33,976 nucleotides of DNA from contig JAJYJO010000020.1 in assembly GCA_021789435.1 (NCBI GenBank), positions 1-33,976 on the forward strand. Reading direction: 5' to 3'. Below the pieces are notes generated by a model. The model did not search any database and was not told where the DNA came from. It saw nothing but the letters and a program-made list of their open reading frames with translations. Source of the DNA: Chloroflexota bacterium (GTDB taxonomy: Bacteria; Chloroflexota; Limnocylindria; Limnocylindrales; CSP1-4). A program made the translations under genes and the position numbers. Every line of letters starts with the position of its first letter. Position 1 is the stretch's first letter. Shown one piece after another: positions 14,946 to 22,622 of the stretch.

Positions 14946-15105
14946 GCTTGACTCTCCTCCACTCGGGACGCCGCGCCATTCTGCCGATGCCGCGTTGCGG
15001 CCCGGCCGCGGAGGCGATGAAGCTTTCGCAACGCCGGCCCGGCGGCGCTCGGCGGCGGCCACCAGTGCGGGGCCGTAGCGCCGGCGCGCCGTGGTGGCGG
15101 CGCGC

Positions 15106-15111
15106 TACGAT
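15106..15111 (+). promoter_or_regulatory. -10-like TACGAT for the PPOX-type gene
   Basis: TACGAT ends 7 nt before ATG 15119, so transcription probably starts at the ATG (leaderless). There is no Shine-Dalgarno in the 7-nt gap. Confidence 0.5.
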
Positions 15112-15118
15112 CGCGATC

Positions 15119-15571
15119 ATGAGCGATCACCTCCCGCCGCCGGCACCGGGGGCCGCCGCGTCGCTCCCCGCGTCAGTCCGGGCCTTCCTCGACGCTCCGC
15201 GCTTCGCGGTCGTGGCGACCCACGATCCGGACGGCGTCCCGCACCAGGCCGTCGCCTGGTACCGCCTCCTCGAGGACGGCATCGTCCTCAACAGCGCAGC
15301 CGGCCGCCGCTGGCCGGAGAACCTGCGGCGTGACCCGCGGGTGGCCGTCGCGATCGCGGACGGCTACGACTGGGTCGGCCTGCGCGGCATCGTCGAGATG
15401 ATCGAGGACCAGGACCGGGCCCAGGCGGACATCGCGGAGATGGCCCGCCGCTACCACGCCGACGATCCGGAGAAGGCGGAGCGCCTCATCGCCGATCAGT
15501 TCCGGCGCCAGCGGCGGATCAGCTTCCTGCTTCGCCCGGCGAGCATCCATGCCGAGATCGAAGGCGCGTGA
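15119..15571 (+). CDS. PPOX-class F420-binding protein (Rv1155/TIGR03618-like)
   Basis: 150 residues. Split-barrel fold of the pyridoxamine-phosphate-oxidase superfamily. The VRAFLDAPRFAVVATHDPDG opening, PHQAVAWYRLLEDGIVLNSA, GRRWPENLRRDPRVAVAI and GYDWVGLRGIVEMI match the F420-binding branch typified by mycobacterial Rv1155. It probably uses reduced F420 to act on an unknown substrate. The four-helix insertion found in some members is absent; a helical part (IAEMARRYHADDPEKAERLI) precedes the last strand. It sits 103 bp upstream of cofD on the same strand, which supports F420 as the cofactor. The leaderless promoter fixes ATG 15119. Confidence 0.88.
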   Translation: MSDHLPPPAPGAAASLPASVRAFLDAPRFAVVATHDPDGVPHQAVAWYRLLEDGIVLNSAAGRRWPENLRRDPRVAVAIADGYDWVGLRGIVEMIEDQDRAQADIAEMARRYHADDPEKAERLIADQFRRQRRISFLLRPASIHAEIEGA

Positions 15572-15635
15572 GCCCGGGGCGGCAGCCATCTCCCCGCGGC
15601 ATCGCGGCCGTCCGGCAGTCGCTGTCGCCGGGGCG

Positions 15636-15641
15636 TAGCCT
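15636..15641 (+). promoter_or_regulatory. -10-like TAGCCT for cofD
   Basis: TAGCCT lies 33 bp before ATG 15675, leaving a leader of about 27 nt with AGAGGGAGCG as the ribosome binding region. No -35 is obvious. Confidence 0.35.
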
Positions 15642-15674
15642 GTCGCCGTCGGTCTCGAGCCAAGAGAGGGAGCG

Positions 15675-16616
15675 ATGCGCGTCGTCGCCCTGGCCGGAGG
15701 CGTCGGGGGCGCCAAGCTGGCCCACGGGCTCCAGCAGGTGCTCGCGCCGGGCGAGCTGACGGTCGTCGTCAACACGGGCGACGACCTCGAAGTCCACGGC
15801 CTCCCCGTCTGCCCCGACGGCGACACCGTCCTCTACACGCTGGCCGGCGTGGCCAACCCGTCCACCGGCTGGGGGATGGCCGACGAGACCTGGGCCGTCA
15901 TGGGCCAGCTCGGCCGGCTGGGCGAGCCCACCTGGTTCGCCCTCGGCGACCGCGACATCGCCACACATCTCTTCCGCCTGGCGCGTCTCCGGGCGGGACG
16001 CCGCCCGACCGAGGTCAGCCTGGAGCTCTCCCGCGCGCTCGGCGTCGCCGCCCGGATCCTGCCGATGGCCGACCGGCCGGTCCGGACCCAGGTCCGCACG
16101 ACCGACGGCTGGCTCGCCTTCCAGGAGTACTTCGTCCACCGCCACCAGGAACCGGAGGTGCACGAAACCCGGTTCGACGGGATCGACGCCGCGGCCGCGA
16201 CCCCGGAAGTGGCCGATGCCCTTGCAGCCGCGGAGCTGATCGTCCTCTGCCCGTCGAACCCGTTCGTCTCGATCGCGCCGATCCTCGCCGTGCCGGGGAT
16301 CCGGGCCGGCCTCCAGGGAGCGCGGCGCCGTGGCGTCCGGGTCGTGGCCGTCTCCCCGATCGTGGGCGGCAAGGCCCTCAAGGGTCCGGCGGACCGGATG
16401 CTCGCCAGCCTGGGCAAGGACGTCTCGGCCCTCGGCGTCGCCCGCGAGTACCGCGGGCTGGTCGACCTCTTCGTGCTCGACCGGGTGGACGCGGGCCTGC
16501 TGCCGGAGGTCCGAGCGCTCGGCATGCAGGCGGCCGCGACCGACACGATCATGACCGACGACGCGGGCCGCGCCCGCCTGGCCGCCGACCTCCTCCGGCT
16601 GGCGGCGGCGGGCTGA
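15675..16616 (+). CDS. cofD: 2-phospho-L-lactate transferase (CofD/FbiA), coenzyme F420 biosynthesis
   Basis: 313 residues. CofD transfers the phospholactyl (or phosphoenolpyruvyl) group from the GDP/GTP-activated donor made by CofC onto FO, giving F420-0 or dehydro-F420-0. The N-terminus VVALAGGVGGAKLAHGL is the family's Rossmann-like loop. NTGDDLEVHGLPVCPDGDT supplies the metal/phosphate-binding aspartates, GDRDIATH is conserved, and CPSNPFVSIAPIL plus VSPIVGGKALKGPADRM complete the signature. Full length. ATG is preceded by GAGGGAGCG. cofC follows after 25 bp with its own -10-like hexamer. Confidence 0.96.
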   Translation: MRVVALAGGVGGAKLAHGLQQVLAPGELTVVVNTGDDLEVHGLPVCPDGDTVLYTLAGVANPSTGWGMADETWAVMGQLGRLGEPTWFALGDRDIATHLFRLARLRAGRRPTEVSLELSRALGVAARILPMADRPVRTQVRTTDGWLAFQEYFVHRHQEPEVHETRFDGIDAAAATPEVADALAAAELIVLCPSNPFVSIAPILAVPGIRAGLQGARRRGVRVVAVSPIVGGKALKGPADRMLASLGKDVSALGVAREYRGLVDLFVLDRVDAGLLPEVRALGMQAAATDTIMTDDAGRARLAADLLRLAAAG

Positions 16617-16628
16617 GGTCGCGTTGCC

Positions 16629-16634
16629 TACCAT
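16629..16634 (+). promoter_or_regulatory. -10-like TACCAT for cofC
   Basis: TACCAT ends 7 nt before ATG 16642. The same hexamer precedes the OsmC gene. It supports a leaderless internal promoter in the 25-bp cofD-cofC gap and picks ATG 16642 over GTG 16669. Confidence 0.45.
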
Positions 16635-16641
16635 TCGCCCC

Positions 16642-17340
16642 ATGCACGTCCCGGACGAGGCCGCTCCCGTGAGTAACGGACCCGGCGCGGTCGCCGCCCG
16701 TCCGGGCGGCCCGGCCGGTGTCGCGGTCGTCGTCCCCGTCCGCGCCCTCGAGGGCGCCAAGTCCCGCCTGGGCGCGCAGCTCGACGCGGAGGAGCGCCAG
16801 GCCCTCGTGCTGGCCCTCTTCGAGCGGGTCCTGGAGGCGGCCCGCGGCACGGCCGGCGTGGGGCGGGTGATCGTGGTGAGCCCGGACGGGGAGGTCCTGC
16901 GGCGGGCGGCCCGCGCCGGCGCGCTGCCCCTGCGCCAGCAGTCCGGAGACCTTAACGCGGGGCTGGTCCAGGCGGCGGACCTGGCCGCGGCGATGGGGGT
17001 CGCCGCCGTCCTGGTGCTGCCCGCCGACCTGCCGGCGATCAACCCTGCGGAGGTCCGCCGGCTCGTCGAGTCGGCCTCGGCCTCCGCCCGCCCGGGCCGC
17101 CCCCTCGTCGCATTGGTCCCGGATCGCCACGGGGGCGGCACGAACGCGCTCCTGGTTTCGCCGCCGCGGGCGATCCCGTTCCGCTTCGGCGAGGGCAGCC
17201 GCAGCCTGCACGCGACCGAGGCGCGGGCCGCCGGCGCGGTCTACCTCGAGCTCGACGGGCCGCTCAGCCTGGACATCGACACACCGGACGACCTCCTGCT
17301 CGCCGACCTGGCCGGCCTCGACCACGGAGATGGGCGGTGA
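16642..17340 (+). CDS. cofC: 2-phospholactate/phosphoenolpyruvate guanylyltransferase (CofC/FbiD)
   Basis: 232 residues from ATG 16642. CofC activates 2-phospholactate, phosphoenolpyruvate or 3-phosphoglycerate with GTP; the sequence does not settle which. The nucleotidyltransferase fold shows VAVVVPVRALEGAKSRLG at the N-terminus (GTP/phosphate loop), LVLPADLPAINPAEV (metal-binding region), DRHGGGTNALLVSPP and a C-terminal LDIDTPDDL. The first 25 residues before the fold are not conserved, so GTG 16669 is an alternative start. Its stop overlaps the cofE GTG (GTGA), which indicates translational coupling. Confidence 0.95.
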   Translation: MHVPDEAAPVSNGPGAVAARPGGPAGVAVVVPVRALEGAKSRLGAQLDAEERQALVLALFERVLEAARGTAGVGRVIVVSPDGEVLRRAARAGALPLRQQSGDLNAGLVQAADLAAAMGVAAVLVLPADLPAINPAEVRRLVESASASARPGRPLVALVPDRHGGGTNALLVSPPRAIPFRFGEGSRSLHATEARAAGAVYLELDGPLSLDIDTPDDLLLADLAGLDHGDGR

Positions 17341-18125
17341 GCCCGACCGACGACCCGGAGGGCGGCCGGCTGGAGGTGATCGCCCTCCCGGGTATCCCCG
17401 AGGTCGAGCGCGGCGCCGACCTGGGCGCGCTCCTCGCCACCGCTCTCCGCGAGACTCCGGGCGCCTGGCCGCCCGGCGATGACGCGGTGCTGGTCGTGAC
17501 CCAGAAGGTCGTCTCCAAGGCGGAGGGCGCCGTCGTCGACCTCGAGACCGTCACCCCCCGGGCCGACGCCCTTGCCTGGGCGCGGGCCTGGGACCGGGAT
17601 GCGCGGCAGATCGAGGTGGTCCTCCGCGAAGCCCGCCGGATCGTGCGGATGGAGCACGGCGTCCTCATCACGGAGACGCCGCACGGTTTCGTCTGCGCCA
17701 ACGGCGGCGTCGACGCCTCGAACGTCGGGCCCGGCAGCGGGCACCTGGTGACCCTCCTGCCGGTCGACCCCGACCGCTCGGCGGCGGGTATCCGGGCCGC
17801 GATCCGCGAGCGGACCGGCCTGGACCTGCCGGTGATCGTCTCGGACAGCTTCGGCCGGCCGTGGCGGCTGGGCATCACCGACGTCGCCATCGGCCTGAGC
17901 GGCCTCGCCCCGCTCCAGGACCTTCGTGGGGCGCCCGACGCGGACGGCCGGGTGATGCGCACCACGGTCCGGGCCGTCGCCGACCAGATCGCCTCGGCTG
18001 CCGAGCTGGCGATGGGCAAGACGAGCGGCCGGCCGGCCGCCCTGGTCCGCGGGGCGGGCGCGCGTCGGGCAGAGGCCGGCATCCGCGACGCCCTCATGCC
18101 GGCCGAGCAGGACCTCTTCCGTTGA
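17337..18125 (+). CDS. cofE: Coenzyme F420-0:L-glutamate ligase (CofE), stand-alone form
   Basis: 262 residues, GTG start overlapping cofC by 4 bp. CofE adds glutamate residues to F420-0 with GTP. Motifs: VTQKVVSKAEGAVVDL, EARRIVRMEHGVLITET, the GFVCANGGVDASNVGPGSG loop, and SDSFGRPWRLGITDVAIGLS with metal-binding Asp residues. There is no C-terminal nitroreductase/FMN domain, so unlike actinobacterial FbiB it cannot itself reduce dehydro-F420. Either the lactate route is used or a separate reductase exists elsewhere. Its TGA shares one base with the ATG of the next gene (TGATG). The FO synthase genes (cofG/cofH or fbiC) are not in the window. Confidence 0.96.
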   Translation: MSPTDDPEGGRLEVIALPGIPEVERGADLGALLATALRETPGAWPPGDDAVLVVTQKVVSKAEGAVVDLETVTPRADALAWARAWDRDARQIEVVLREARRIVRMEHGVLITETPHGFVCANGGVDASNVGPGSGHLVTLLPVDPDRSAAGIRAAIRERTGLDLPVIVSDSFGRPWRLGITDVAIGLSGLAPLQDLRGAPDADGRVMRTTVRAVADQIASAAELAMGKTSGRPAALVRGAGARRAEAGIRDALMPAEQDLFR

Positions 18126-19642
18126 TGCGGTCGAGCGCCACTCCCTCGATCGCCGCCGCGTCGAGCCGCCGGCTCCCGGCCATCGACCTCCCCTGGCCCG
18201 TGCTCGCGGTCGCCGGCCTCATGATTGCCGGGTTGCTGGCGCTATCTGGCCAGTACGGCTTCCACGGCGACGAGATGTACTACGTCGTCGCCGGCCAGCA
18301 CCCGGCCTTCGGCTACGTCGACCAGCCGCCCCTGACGCCCCTGCTCTCCGCCACGTCGGTCGCCCTGCTCGGGGTCTCGCCGACGGCCGTGCGCGTCCTG
18401 CCCGCGCTCGAGATGGCGCTCATCGTGGTCCTGGTCGCGCTCACCGCGCGGGACCTCGGCGGATCGCGACGGGCGCAGGTGCTGGCGGCGATTACGGCCG
18501 CTCTCTCCGGCTATCTCGGCGCCGGCCATCTCGACACCACCACCGATCCGGACCTGCTGGCCTGGGCGATCATCCTGTGGCTCCTGGTGAGGCTGCTCGC
18601 CGGCGGCGACGGGCGCCTCTGGCTGGTCGTCGGCGTCACGACCGGGATCGGCCTCGAGAACAAGGACACGCTCCTGTTCCTGGGCGCGGGGCTGGCGGTG
18701 GGACTCGTCCTGGCCCGCCGCTGGGACGTGGTGCGCTCGCCGTGGGCCTGGGCGGCCCTCGGGATCGCCGCCCTCCTGTGGGCGCCGAACCTCGCCTGGC
18801 AGGCGACGAACGGCTGGCCGCAGATCACCATGGCGCGGGCGATCGCCGGGTACGCGGCCGACAACCGCGCGCAGATCGTGCCGCTGCTGTGGCTCTTCAC
18901 CGGACCGCTGCTCTTCCCGGTGAGCATCGCGGGTCTGGCCTGGGTGCTCTTCGCGAAGGCAGCGGCTCCCTGGCGGGCGATCGGGATGGCCGCCCTGGTC
19001 GCCCTCGTCCTCGTCGTCGTCAGCGGCGGCAAGGCCTACTACGCCATCGGCGCCGCTCCCGTGTTCATGGCGGCCGGCGCGATCCTCCTCGACCACTGGC
19101 TGGCCCGCGGCCATCGACGGCTCAAGGCGGCGGGCTTCACCGCGGCCGCGGCCGTTTCGGGGGCGCTGATCGCGTACCTCACCCTGCCGATCCTGCCCGT
19201 CGCGACGTACGCCGCGACATCGCTCCCCTCCGCGGTCCCCGACACGGCGAACGAGATCGGCTGGCCGCAGTTCGTCGCCACGGTGGAGGGCGTCGTCGCC
19301 TCACTCCCGGCGGCGGAGCGCGCCCGCGCGGTGATCCTCACCAACGACTACAGCGAAGCGAGCCCGCTCGTGCTGCTGGGCTCCGGGCTGCCCCCGGTCT
19401 ACTCGGGCCACAACGCGTACTGGGCCTGGGGGCCGCCGCCCGCGGGCCGGACCGTCGTGGTGCACGTCGGCGACTGGCGGCCGGCCGACTACGGCGCGTA
19501 CTTCACCGGCTGCCACGACGTCGCACGGATCGACAACGGGCTCGGGATCATGAACGGGGAGCAGGGCGCGCTCGTCTCGGTGTGCACCGGCCTGCGGGCG
19601 TCGTGGGCCGCGATGTGGCCGGCGCTCCGGACCATCAGCTAG
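18125..19642 (+). CDS. GT39-like integral membrane glycosyltransferase
   Basis: 505 residues with about ten or more membrane helices. It is of the GT-C type (ArnT/PMT family), which uses lipid-linked sugars to glycosylate targets outside the cytoplasm. After the first helix comes YGFHGDEMYYVVAGQHPAFG with the Asp-Glu pair of the first outer loop, then YVDQPPLTPLL. A GAGHLDTTTDPDLLAWAI loop and NKDTLLFLGAGLAVGL follow. The C-terminal 150 residues form a soluble outer domain. The ATG overlaps the cofE stop by one base, so it is translationally coupled to F420 genes, an unusual context. Acceptor and sugar are unknown. There is no evidence that it modifies F420. Confidence 0.88.
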   Translation: MRSSATPSIAAASSRRLPAIDLPWPVLAVAGLMIAGLLALSGQYGFHGDEMYYVVAGQHPAFGYVDQPPLTPLLSATSVALLGVSPTAVRVLPALEMALIVVLVALTARDLGGSRRAQVLAAITAALSGYLGAGHLDTTTDPDLLAWAIILWLLVRLLAGGDGRLWLVVGVTTGIGLENKDTLLFLGAGLAVGLVLARRWDVVRSPWAWAALGIAALLWAPNLAWQATNGWPQITMARAIAGYAADNRAQIVPLLWLFTGPLLFPVSIAGLAWVLFAKAAAPWRAIGMAALVALVLVVVSGGKAYYAIGAAPVFMAAGAILLDHWLARGHRRLKAAGFTAAAAVSGALIAYLTLPILPVATYAATSLPSAVPDTANEIGWPQFVATVEGVVASLPAAERARAVILTNDYSEASPLVLLGSGLPPVYSGHNAYWAWGPPPAGRTVVVHVGDWRPADYGAYFTGCHDVARIDNGLGIMNGEQGALVSVCTGLRASWAAMWPALRTIS

Positions 19643-19716
19643 AACCCACGGGCGCTGATCCGCGGGGCCCGGGTCCGGGTCGGGTCGTGGATCACGCCCT
19701 GATCCCGCTTCCGGGC

Positions 19717-19756
19717 GATAATCGCTCCGCCCACTCCCACCCCCTGCTACCGGAGA
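19717..19756 (+). promoter_or_regulatory. -10-like GATAAT and ribosome binding site for the LLM gene
   Basis: GATAAT (19717-19722) lies 41 bp before GTG 19764. GGAGAG-type purines (19752-19757) sit about 6 nt before the GTG. It differs from the TAnnnT pattern in its first base. Confidence 0.35.
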
Positions 19757-19763
19757 GCGAAGC

Positions 19764-20714
19764 GTGCGACTCGGCCTGCAGATCCCGTCCTTCACCTGGC
19801 CCGGCGGCGACGCCGCGATCGGCCCCACCCTGGCGCGGATCGCGCGGACCGCCGACGACGTCGGCTTCGACTCGATCTGGGTCATGGACCATTTCTTCCA
19901 GATCCGGAGCGTCGGACGGGCCGAGGAGCCGATGCTGGAGGGCTGGACCACGCTCGGCTTCCTGGCGGCGCAGACGCGCCGAGCGACCCTGGGCCTGATG
20001 GTCGGGGGCGTTCACTATCGTGCTGCCGGCCTCTGGATCAAGGCGGCCACCACCCTCGACGTCCTGTCCGGCGGTCGGGCCTGGCTGGGCATCGGCGCGG
20101 CCTGGAACCAGGATGAGTCGGAGGGCCTCGGGTTCGGCTTCCCACCGCTCGGCGAGCGCTTCGAGATGCTCGAGGACGTCCTGCGCATGGCCCACGGCAT
20201 GTGGACCGGCGAGGGCGGTAGCGGCGGGTCCTTCGAGGGCCACCGGACCACAGCGACGCGCCTGCTCAATGCACCCCAGGCGCTCAGACGGCCACATCCG
20301 CCGATCATGGTGGGCGGCGGCGGTGAGCAGCGGACGCTCCGCCTGGTCGCCCGCTACGCAGACGCCACGAACGTCTTCGGCGGCCCGGACCAGATCGCCC
20401 ACAAGTACGCCGTCCTGCGCGCCCACTGCCAGGCGGTCGGCCGCCCGTTCGCCGAGATCGAGCGCTCCACCCTGCAGACGGTCGACCTCGAGGACGGCCG
20501 GGGCGATCCCGCCGCGGTGCCGATGGGCCACGGCCCGAGCCGGCCCCCCGAGACTCCGGACCAGGTCGTGGAGCGCTTCGGGCGCCTGGCGGAGGCCGGC
20601 GCCCAGACCGTGATCTTCAACGTCCCGCGCGTGGCCGACGCCGACCGGCTGGAGCGCCTGGGCCGCGACGTCCTCCCCCAGCTGAAGGCGCTCGGGCCGC
20701 CCGATCTCGCCTGA
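19764..20714 (+). CDS. LLM-class F420-dependent oxidoreductase
   Basis: 316 residues, GTG start. TIM-barrel luciferase-like family in the F420-dependent subgroup (TIGR03560-like). Landmarks: LGLQIPSFTWPGGD at the first strand, DDVGFDSIWVMDHFFQI, TTLGFLAAQTRRATLGLMVG, the GRAWLGIGAAWNQDESEGLG loop, PPIMVGGGGEQRTLRLVARY (phosphate/F420-binding strands) and NVFGGPDQIAHK. It would transfer hydride between F420H2 and an unknown substrate. It sits 121 bp downstream of the cof/GT39 block with its own likely promoter. Full length, cytosolic. Confidence 0.93.
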   Translation: MRLGLQIPSFTWPGGDAAIGPTLARIARTADDVGFDSIWVMDHFFQIRSVGRAEEPMLEGWTTLGFLAAQTRRATLGLMVGGVHYRAAGLWIKAATTLDVLSGGRAWLGIGAAWNQDESEGLGFGFPPLGERFEMLEDVLRMAHGMWTGEGGSGGSFEGHRTTATRLLNAPQALRRPHPPIMVGGGGEQRTLRLVARYADATNVFGGPDQIAHKYAVLRAHCQAVGRPFAEIERSTLQTVDLEDGRGDPAAVPMGHGPSRPPETPDQVVERFGRLAEAGAQTVIFNVPRVADADRLERLGRDVLPQLKALGPPDLA

Positions 20715-20788
20715 CGGAGCTCCGGGGGAAGACGATGTCGACCGCGGGCGGCCATTCATACCCCCGGGGAGTATCTGGACGCTTGTGG

Positions 20789-20794
20789 TAGGAT
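20789..20794 (+). promoter_or_regulatory. -10-like TAGGAT for trxB
   Basis: TAGGAT lies 38 bp before ATG 20833, leaving a leader of about 32 nt that contains AAGAGGG as ribosome binding site. Confidence 0.4.
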
Positions 20795-20832
20795 CGCGGG
20801 AGACAACCCTGCGACACACCCAAGAGGGCCAC

Positions 20833-21975
20833 ATGAGCGAACCCACCAACGGCCGGACGCCGGACCGGAAGCCCGCCGGAGGCCTGACCATCGACTTCGG
20901 CGGCGGTCTCTCCGGAGGCCTGGCCGGACCGCTCGCCGGCCCCCCGATGGTCGCCGGCGAGGCCGCGGCCGGCGCGGCGCTGCCGCAGGCCGGCGGTCCG
21001 GCCGCCGGCGGCCACGACCATGGCGCGGTGGAGGCGAAGGTCGTCATCGTGGGCTCCGGGCCCGCCGGCCTGACCGCGGCGATCTACGCGGCCCGGGCGA
21101 ACCTCGCCCCGGTCGTGCTGGCCGGGACGACCCCCGGTGGCCAGCTGATGATCACCAGCGAGGTCGAGAACTACCCGGGCTTCCCGGACGGCGTCGAGGG
21201 CCCCGAGCTGATGGCGCTCTTCCGCCAGCAGGCGGAGCGTTTCGGGGCGACCATCGTGGATGCGGACGTGGAACGGGTCGACTTCTCCGGCCGGCCGTTC
21301 GGGCTCTGGGCCGACGGCGTCGAGTACCGGGCCCAGGCCGTCATCATCGCGACCGGTGCCTCGGCGATCTGGCTCGGCCTGCCGAGCGAGACGCGGCTGC
21401 GGGGCCGCGGCGTCTCCGCCTGCGCCACCTGCGACGGGTTCTTCTTCCGCGACATGGAGATCGCCGTCGTCGGCGGGGGCGACAGCGCCATCGAGGAGGC
21501 CCTCTTCCTGACGAAGTTCGCCAGCAAGGTCCACCTGGTCCACCGCCGCGACCAGTTCCGCGCCTCGAAGATCATGCAGCAACGTGCCTTCGAGCACCCT
21601 CGCATGGAGATCCACCTCAACGCCACCGTCGAGGAGGTCCTGGGCGAGGAGCGCGTGGAGGGCCTCCGCCTGCGGGACACGACCGACGGGCACCTCTGGA
21701 CGCTGCCGGTCCAGGGGCTCTTCGTGGCGATCGGGCACCGGCCGAACACGGCCGTCTTCCGGGACCCGCTGGAGGTGGACGCCAAGGGCTACCTGGTTGT
21801 CCACGACGAGACGCTCTCCCGCGTCGAGGGCGTCTTCGTGGCCGGCGACGTCCACGACCATCGATATCGCCAGGCGATCACGGCGGCCGGCGACGGCTGC
21901 AAGGCCGCCATTGACGCCGAGCGCTGGCTGGAAGCGGAAGGGATCGCCGAGGTCAGCACGGCCACGGCCTGGTAG
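20833..21975 (+). CDS. trxB: Thioredoxin reductase with long Gly/Ala-rich N-terminal extension
   Basis: 380 residues against about 310-320 for the family. The first 65 residues are low-complexity (TIDFGGGLSGGLAGPLAGPP, then an Ala/Gly/His run). The enzyme core begins at AKVVIVGSGPAGLTAAIYAA (FAD-binding GxGxxG). TTPGGQLMITSEVENYPGF and the NADPH-domain AVVGGGDSAIEEALFL with HRRDQFRASK follow. The redox motif is C197-A-T-C200 in SACATCDGFF. GVFVAGDVHDHRYRQAITA closes the FAD domain. It passes electrons from NADPH to thioredoxin in the cytosol. No trxA is adjacent. ATG 20833 is supported by AAGAGGG upstream. The extension has no membrane or export signal. Confidence 0.95.
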   Translation: MSEPTNGRTPDRKPAGGLTIDFGGGLSGGLAGPLAGPPMVAGEAAAGAALPQAGGPAAGGHDHGAVEAKVVIVGSGPAGLTAAIYAARANLAPVVLAGTTPGGQLMITSEVENYPGFPDGVEGPELMALFRQQAERFGATIVDADVERVDFSGRPFGLWADGVEYRAQAVIIATGASAIWLGLPSETRLRGRGVSACATCDGFFFRDMEIAVVGGGDSAIEEALFLTKFASKVHLVHRRDQFRASKIMQQRAFEHPRMEIHLNATVEEVLGEERVEGLRLRDTTDGHLWTLPVQGLFVAIGHRPNTAVFRDPLEVDAKGYLVVHDETLSRVEGVFVAGDVHDHRYRQAITAAGDGCKAAIDAERWLEAEGIAEVSTATAW

Positions 21976-22030
21976 CGCCGGCAGGGCGGAGCGCTGCGCC
22001 CGGTCCGGGGCGGCGCGGGCGGTCCGCTCG

Positions 22031-22066
22031 CCCGCGGCTCCCGCGGCTCCCGCGGCTCCCGCGGCT
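22031..22066. repeat. 9-bp tandem repeat, four perfect copies
   Basis: CCCGCGGCT is repeated four times without error in the trxB-OsmC spacer, ending 38 bp before the OsmC -10-like hexamer. It is the sort of array that changes length by slippage. Part of it is self-complementary (CCGCGG). Confidence 0.9.
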
Positions 22067-22104
22067 CCATGGACGCGGGCCGACGGGCGGCCCGGCCGAG
22101 CCGG

Positions 22105-22110
22105 TACCAT
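22105..22110 (+). promoter_or_regulatory. -10-like TACCAT for the OsmC gene
   Basis: TACCAT lies 26 bp before ATG 22137, giving a leader of about 20 nt with GCGAGGTG as ribosome binding site. The cofC gene has the same hexamer. Confidence 0.4.
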
Positions 22111-22136
22111 TCGGGCTGCGTCCGAGCGAGGTGACG

Positions 22137-22622
22137 ATGAAAGAGAAGCACGCGGTTGTTCGCGTTGAGGAGGGCCTGCGTCTCCTCGCCCAGACGGGGT
22201 CTGGCCACCGAGTGGCGATGGACAACGCGGTCGGCGATACCGCCCCGCGGCCGGCCGAGCTGATCCTGGTCGCGCTGGGGGGCTGCACGGCGATGGATGT
22301 CGCCTCCATCCTCCGCAAGAAGCGGCAGGTCGTCACCGACTACACGGTCGACGTCACGAGCGCCCAGCTGGACGACCATCCGGAGCCGTTCACGCGCTTC
22401 GACGTGGTCCACGACGTCCACGGGCCGCAGGTGGATGAGGAGGCGGTCCGGCGGGCGATCGAGCTCTCGGCCACGCGCTACTGCACCGTCAGCTCCACCC
22501 TCACCTCGGGCCTGGTGGAGATCCACCATCGCTACCGGGTACACGGTCCCGACGGCCGGATCCTCGAGGGGGAGGTCGTGGTGACGGGCCCGGGCCGCCC
22601 CTACTCCGTCGCCGCGGGCTGA
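22137..22622 (+). CDS. OsmC-family protein (peroxide/hydroperoxide reductase fold)
   Basis: 161 residues. OsmC-fold proteins reduce organic hydroperoxides with two cysteines. Here the first Cys is in LVALGGCTAMDVASIL and the second in SATRYCTVSSTL, both at the family positions. The N-terminal RLLAQTGSGHRVAMDNA and the DYTVDVTSAQLDDHPEPFTR strand pair also fit, in the YhfA-like branch. It acts in the cytosol and is probably re-reduced by a thiol system; thioredoxin reductase is encoded just upstream. I chose ATG 22137 over GTG 22131 because GAGGTG lies just upstream. Confidence 0.9.
   Translation: MKEKHAVVRVEEGLRLLAQTGSGHRVAMDNAVGDTAPRPAELILVALGGCTAMDVASILRKKRQVVTDYTVDVTSAQLDDHPEPFTRFDVVHDVHGPQVDEEAVRRAIELSATRYCTVSSTLTSGLVEIHHRYRVHGPDGRILEGEVVVTGPGRPYSVAAG

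Noticed and set aside
13710-15062. Longer start (15062) for the DoxX-Rieske protein
   Set aside because: The extra residues are Arg/Pro-rich and a strong GGAGGAG sits 8 nt before GTG 14945, so the shorter form is preferred.
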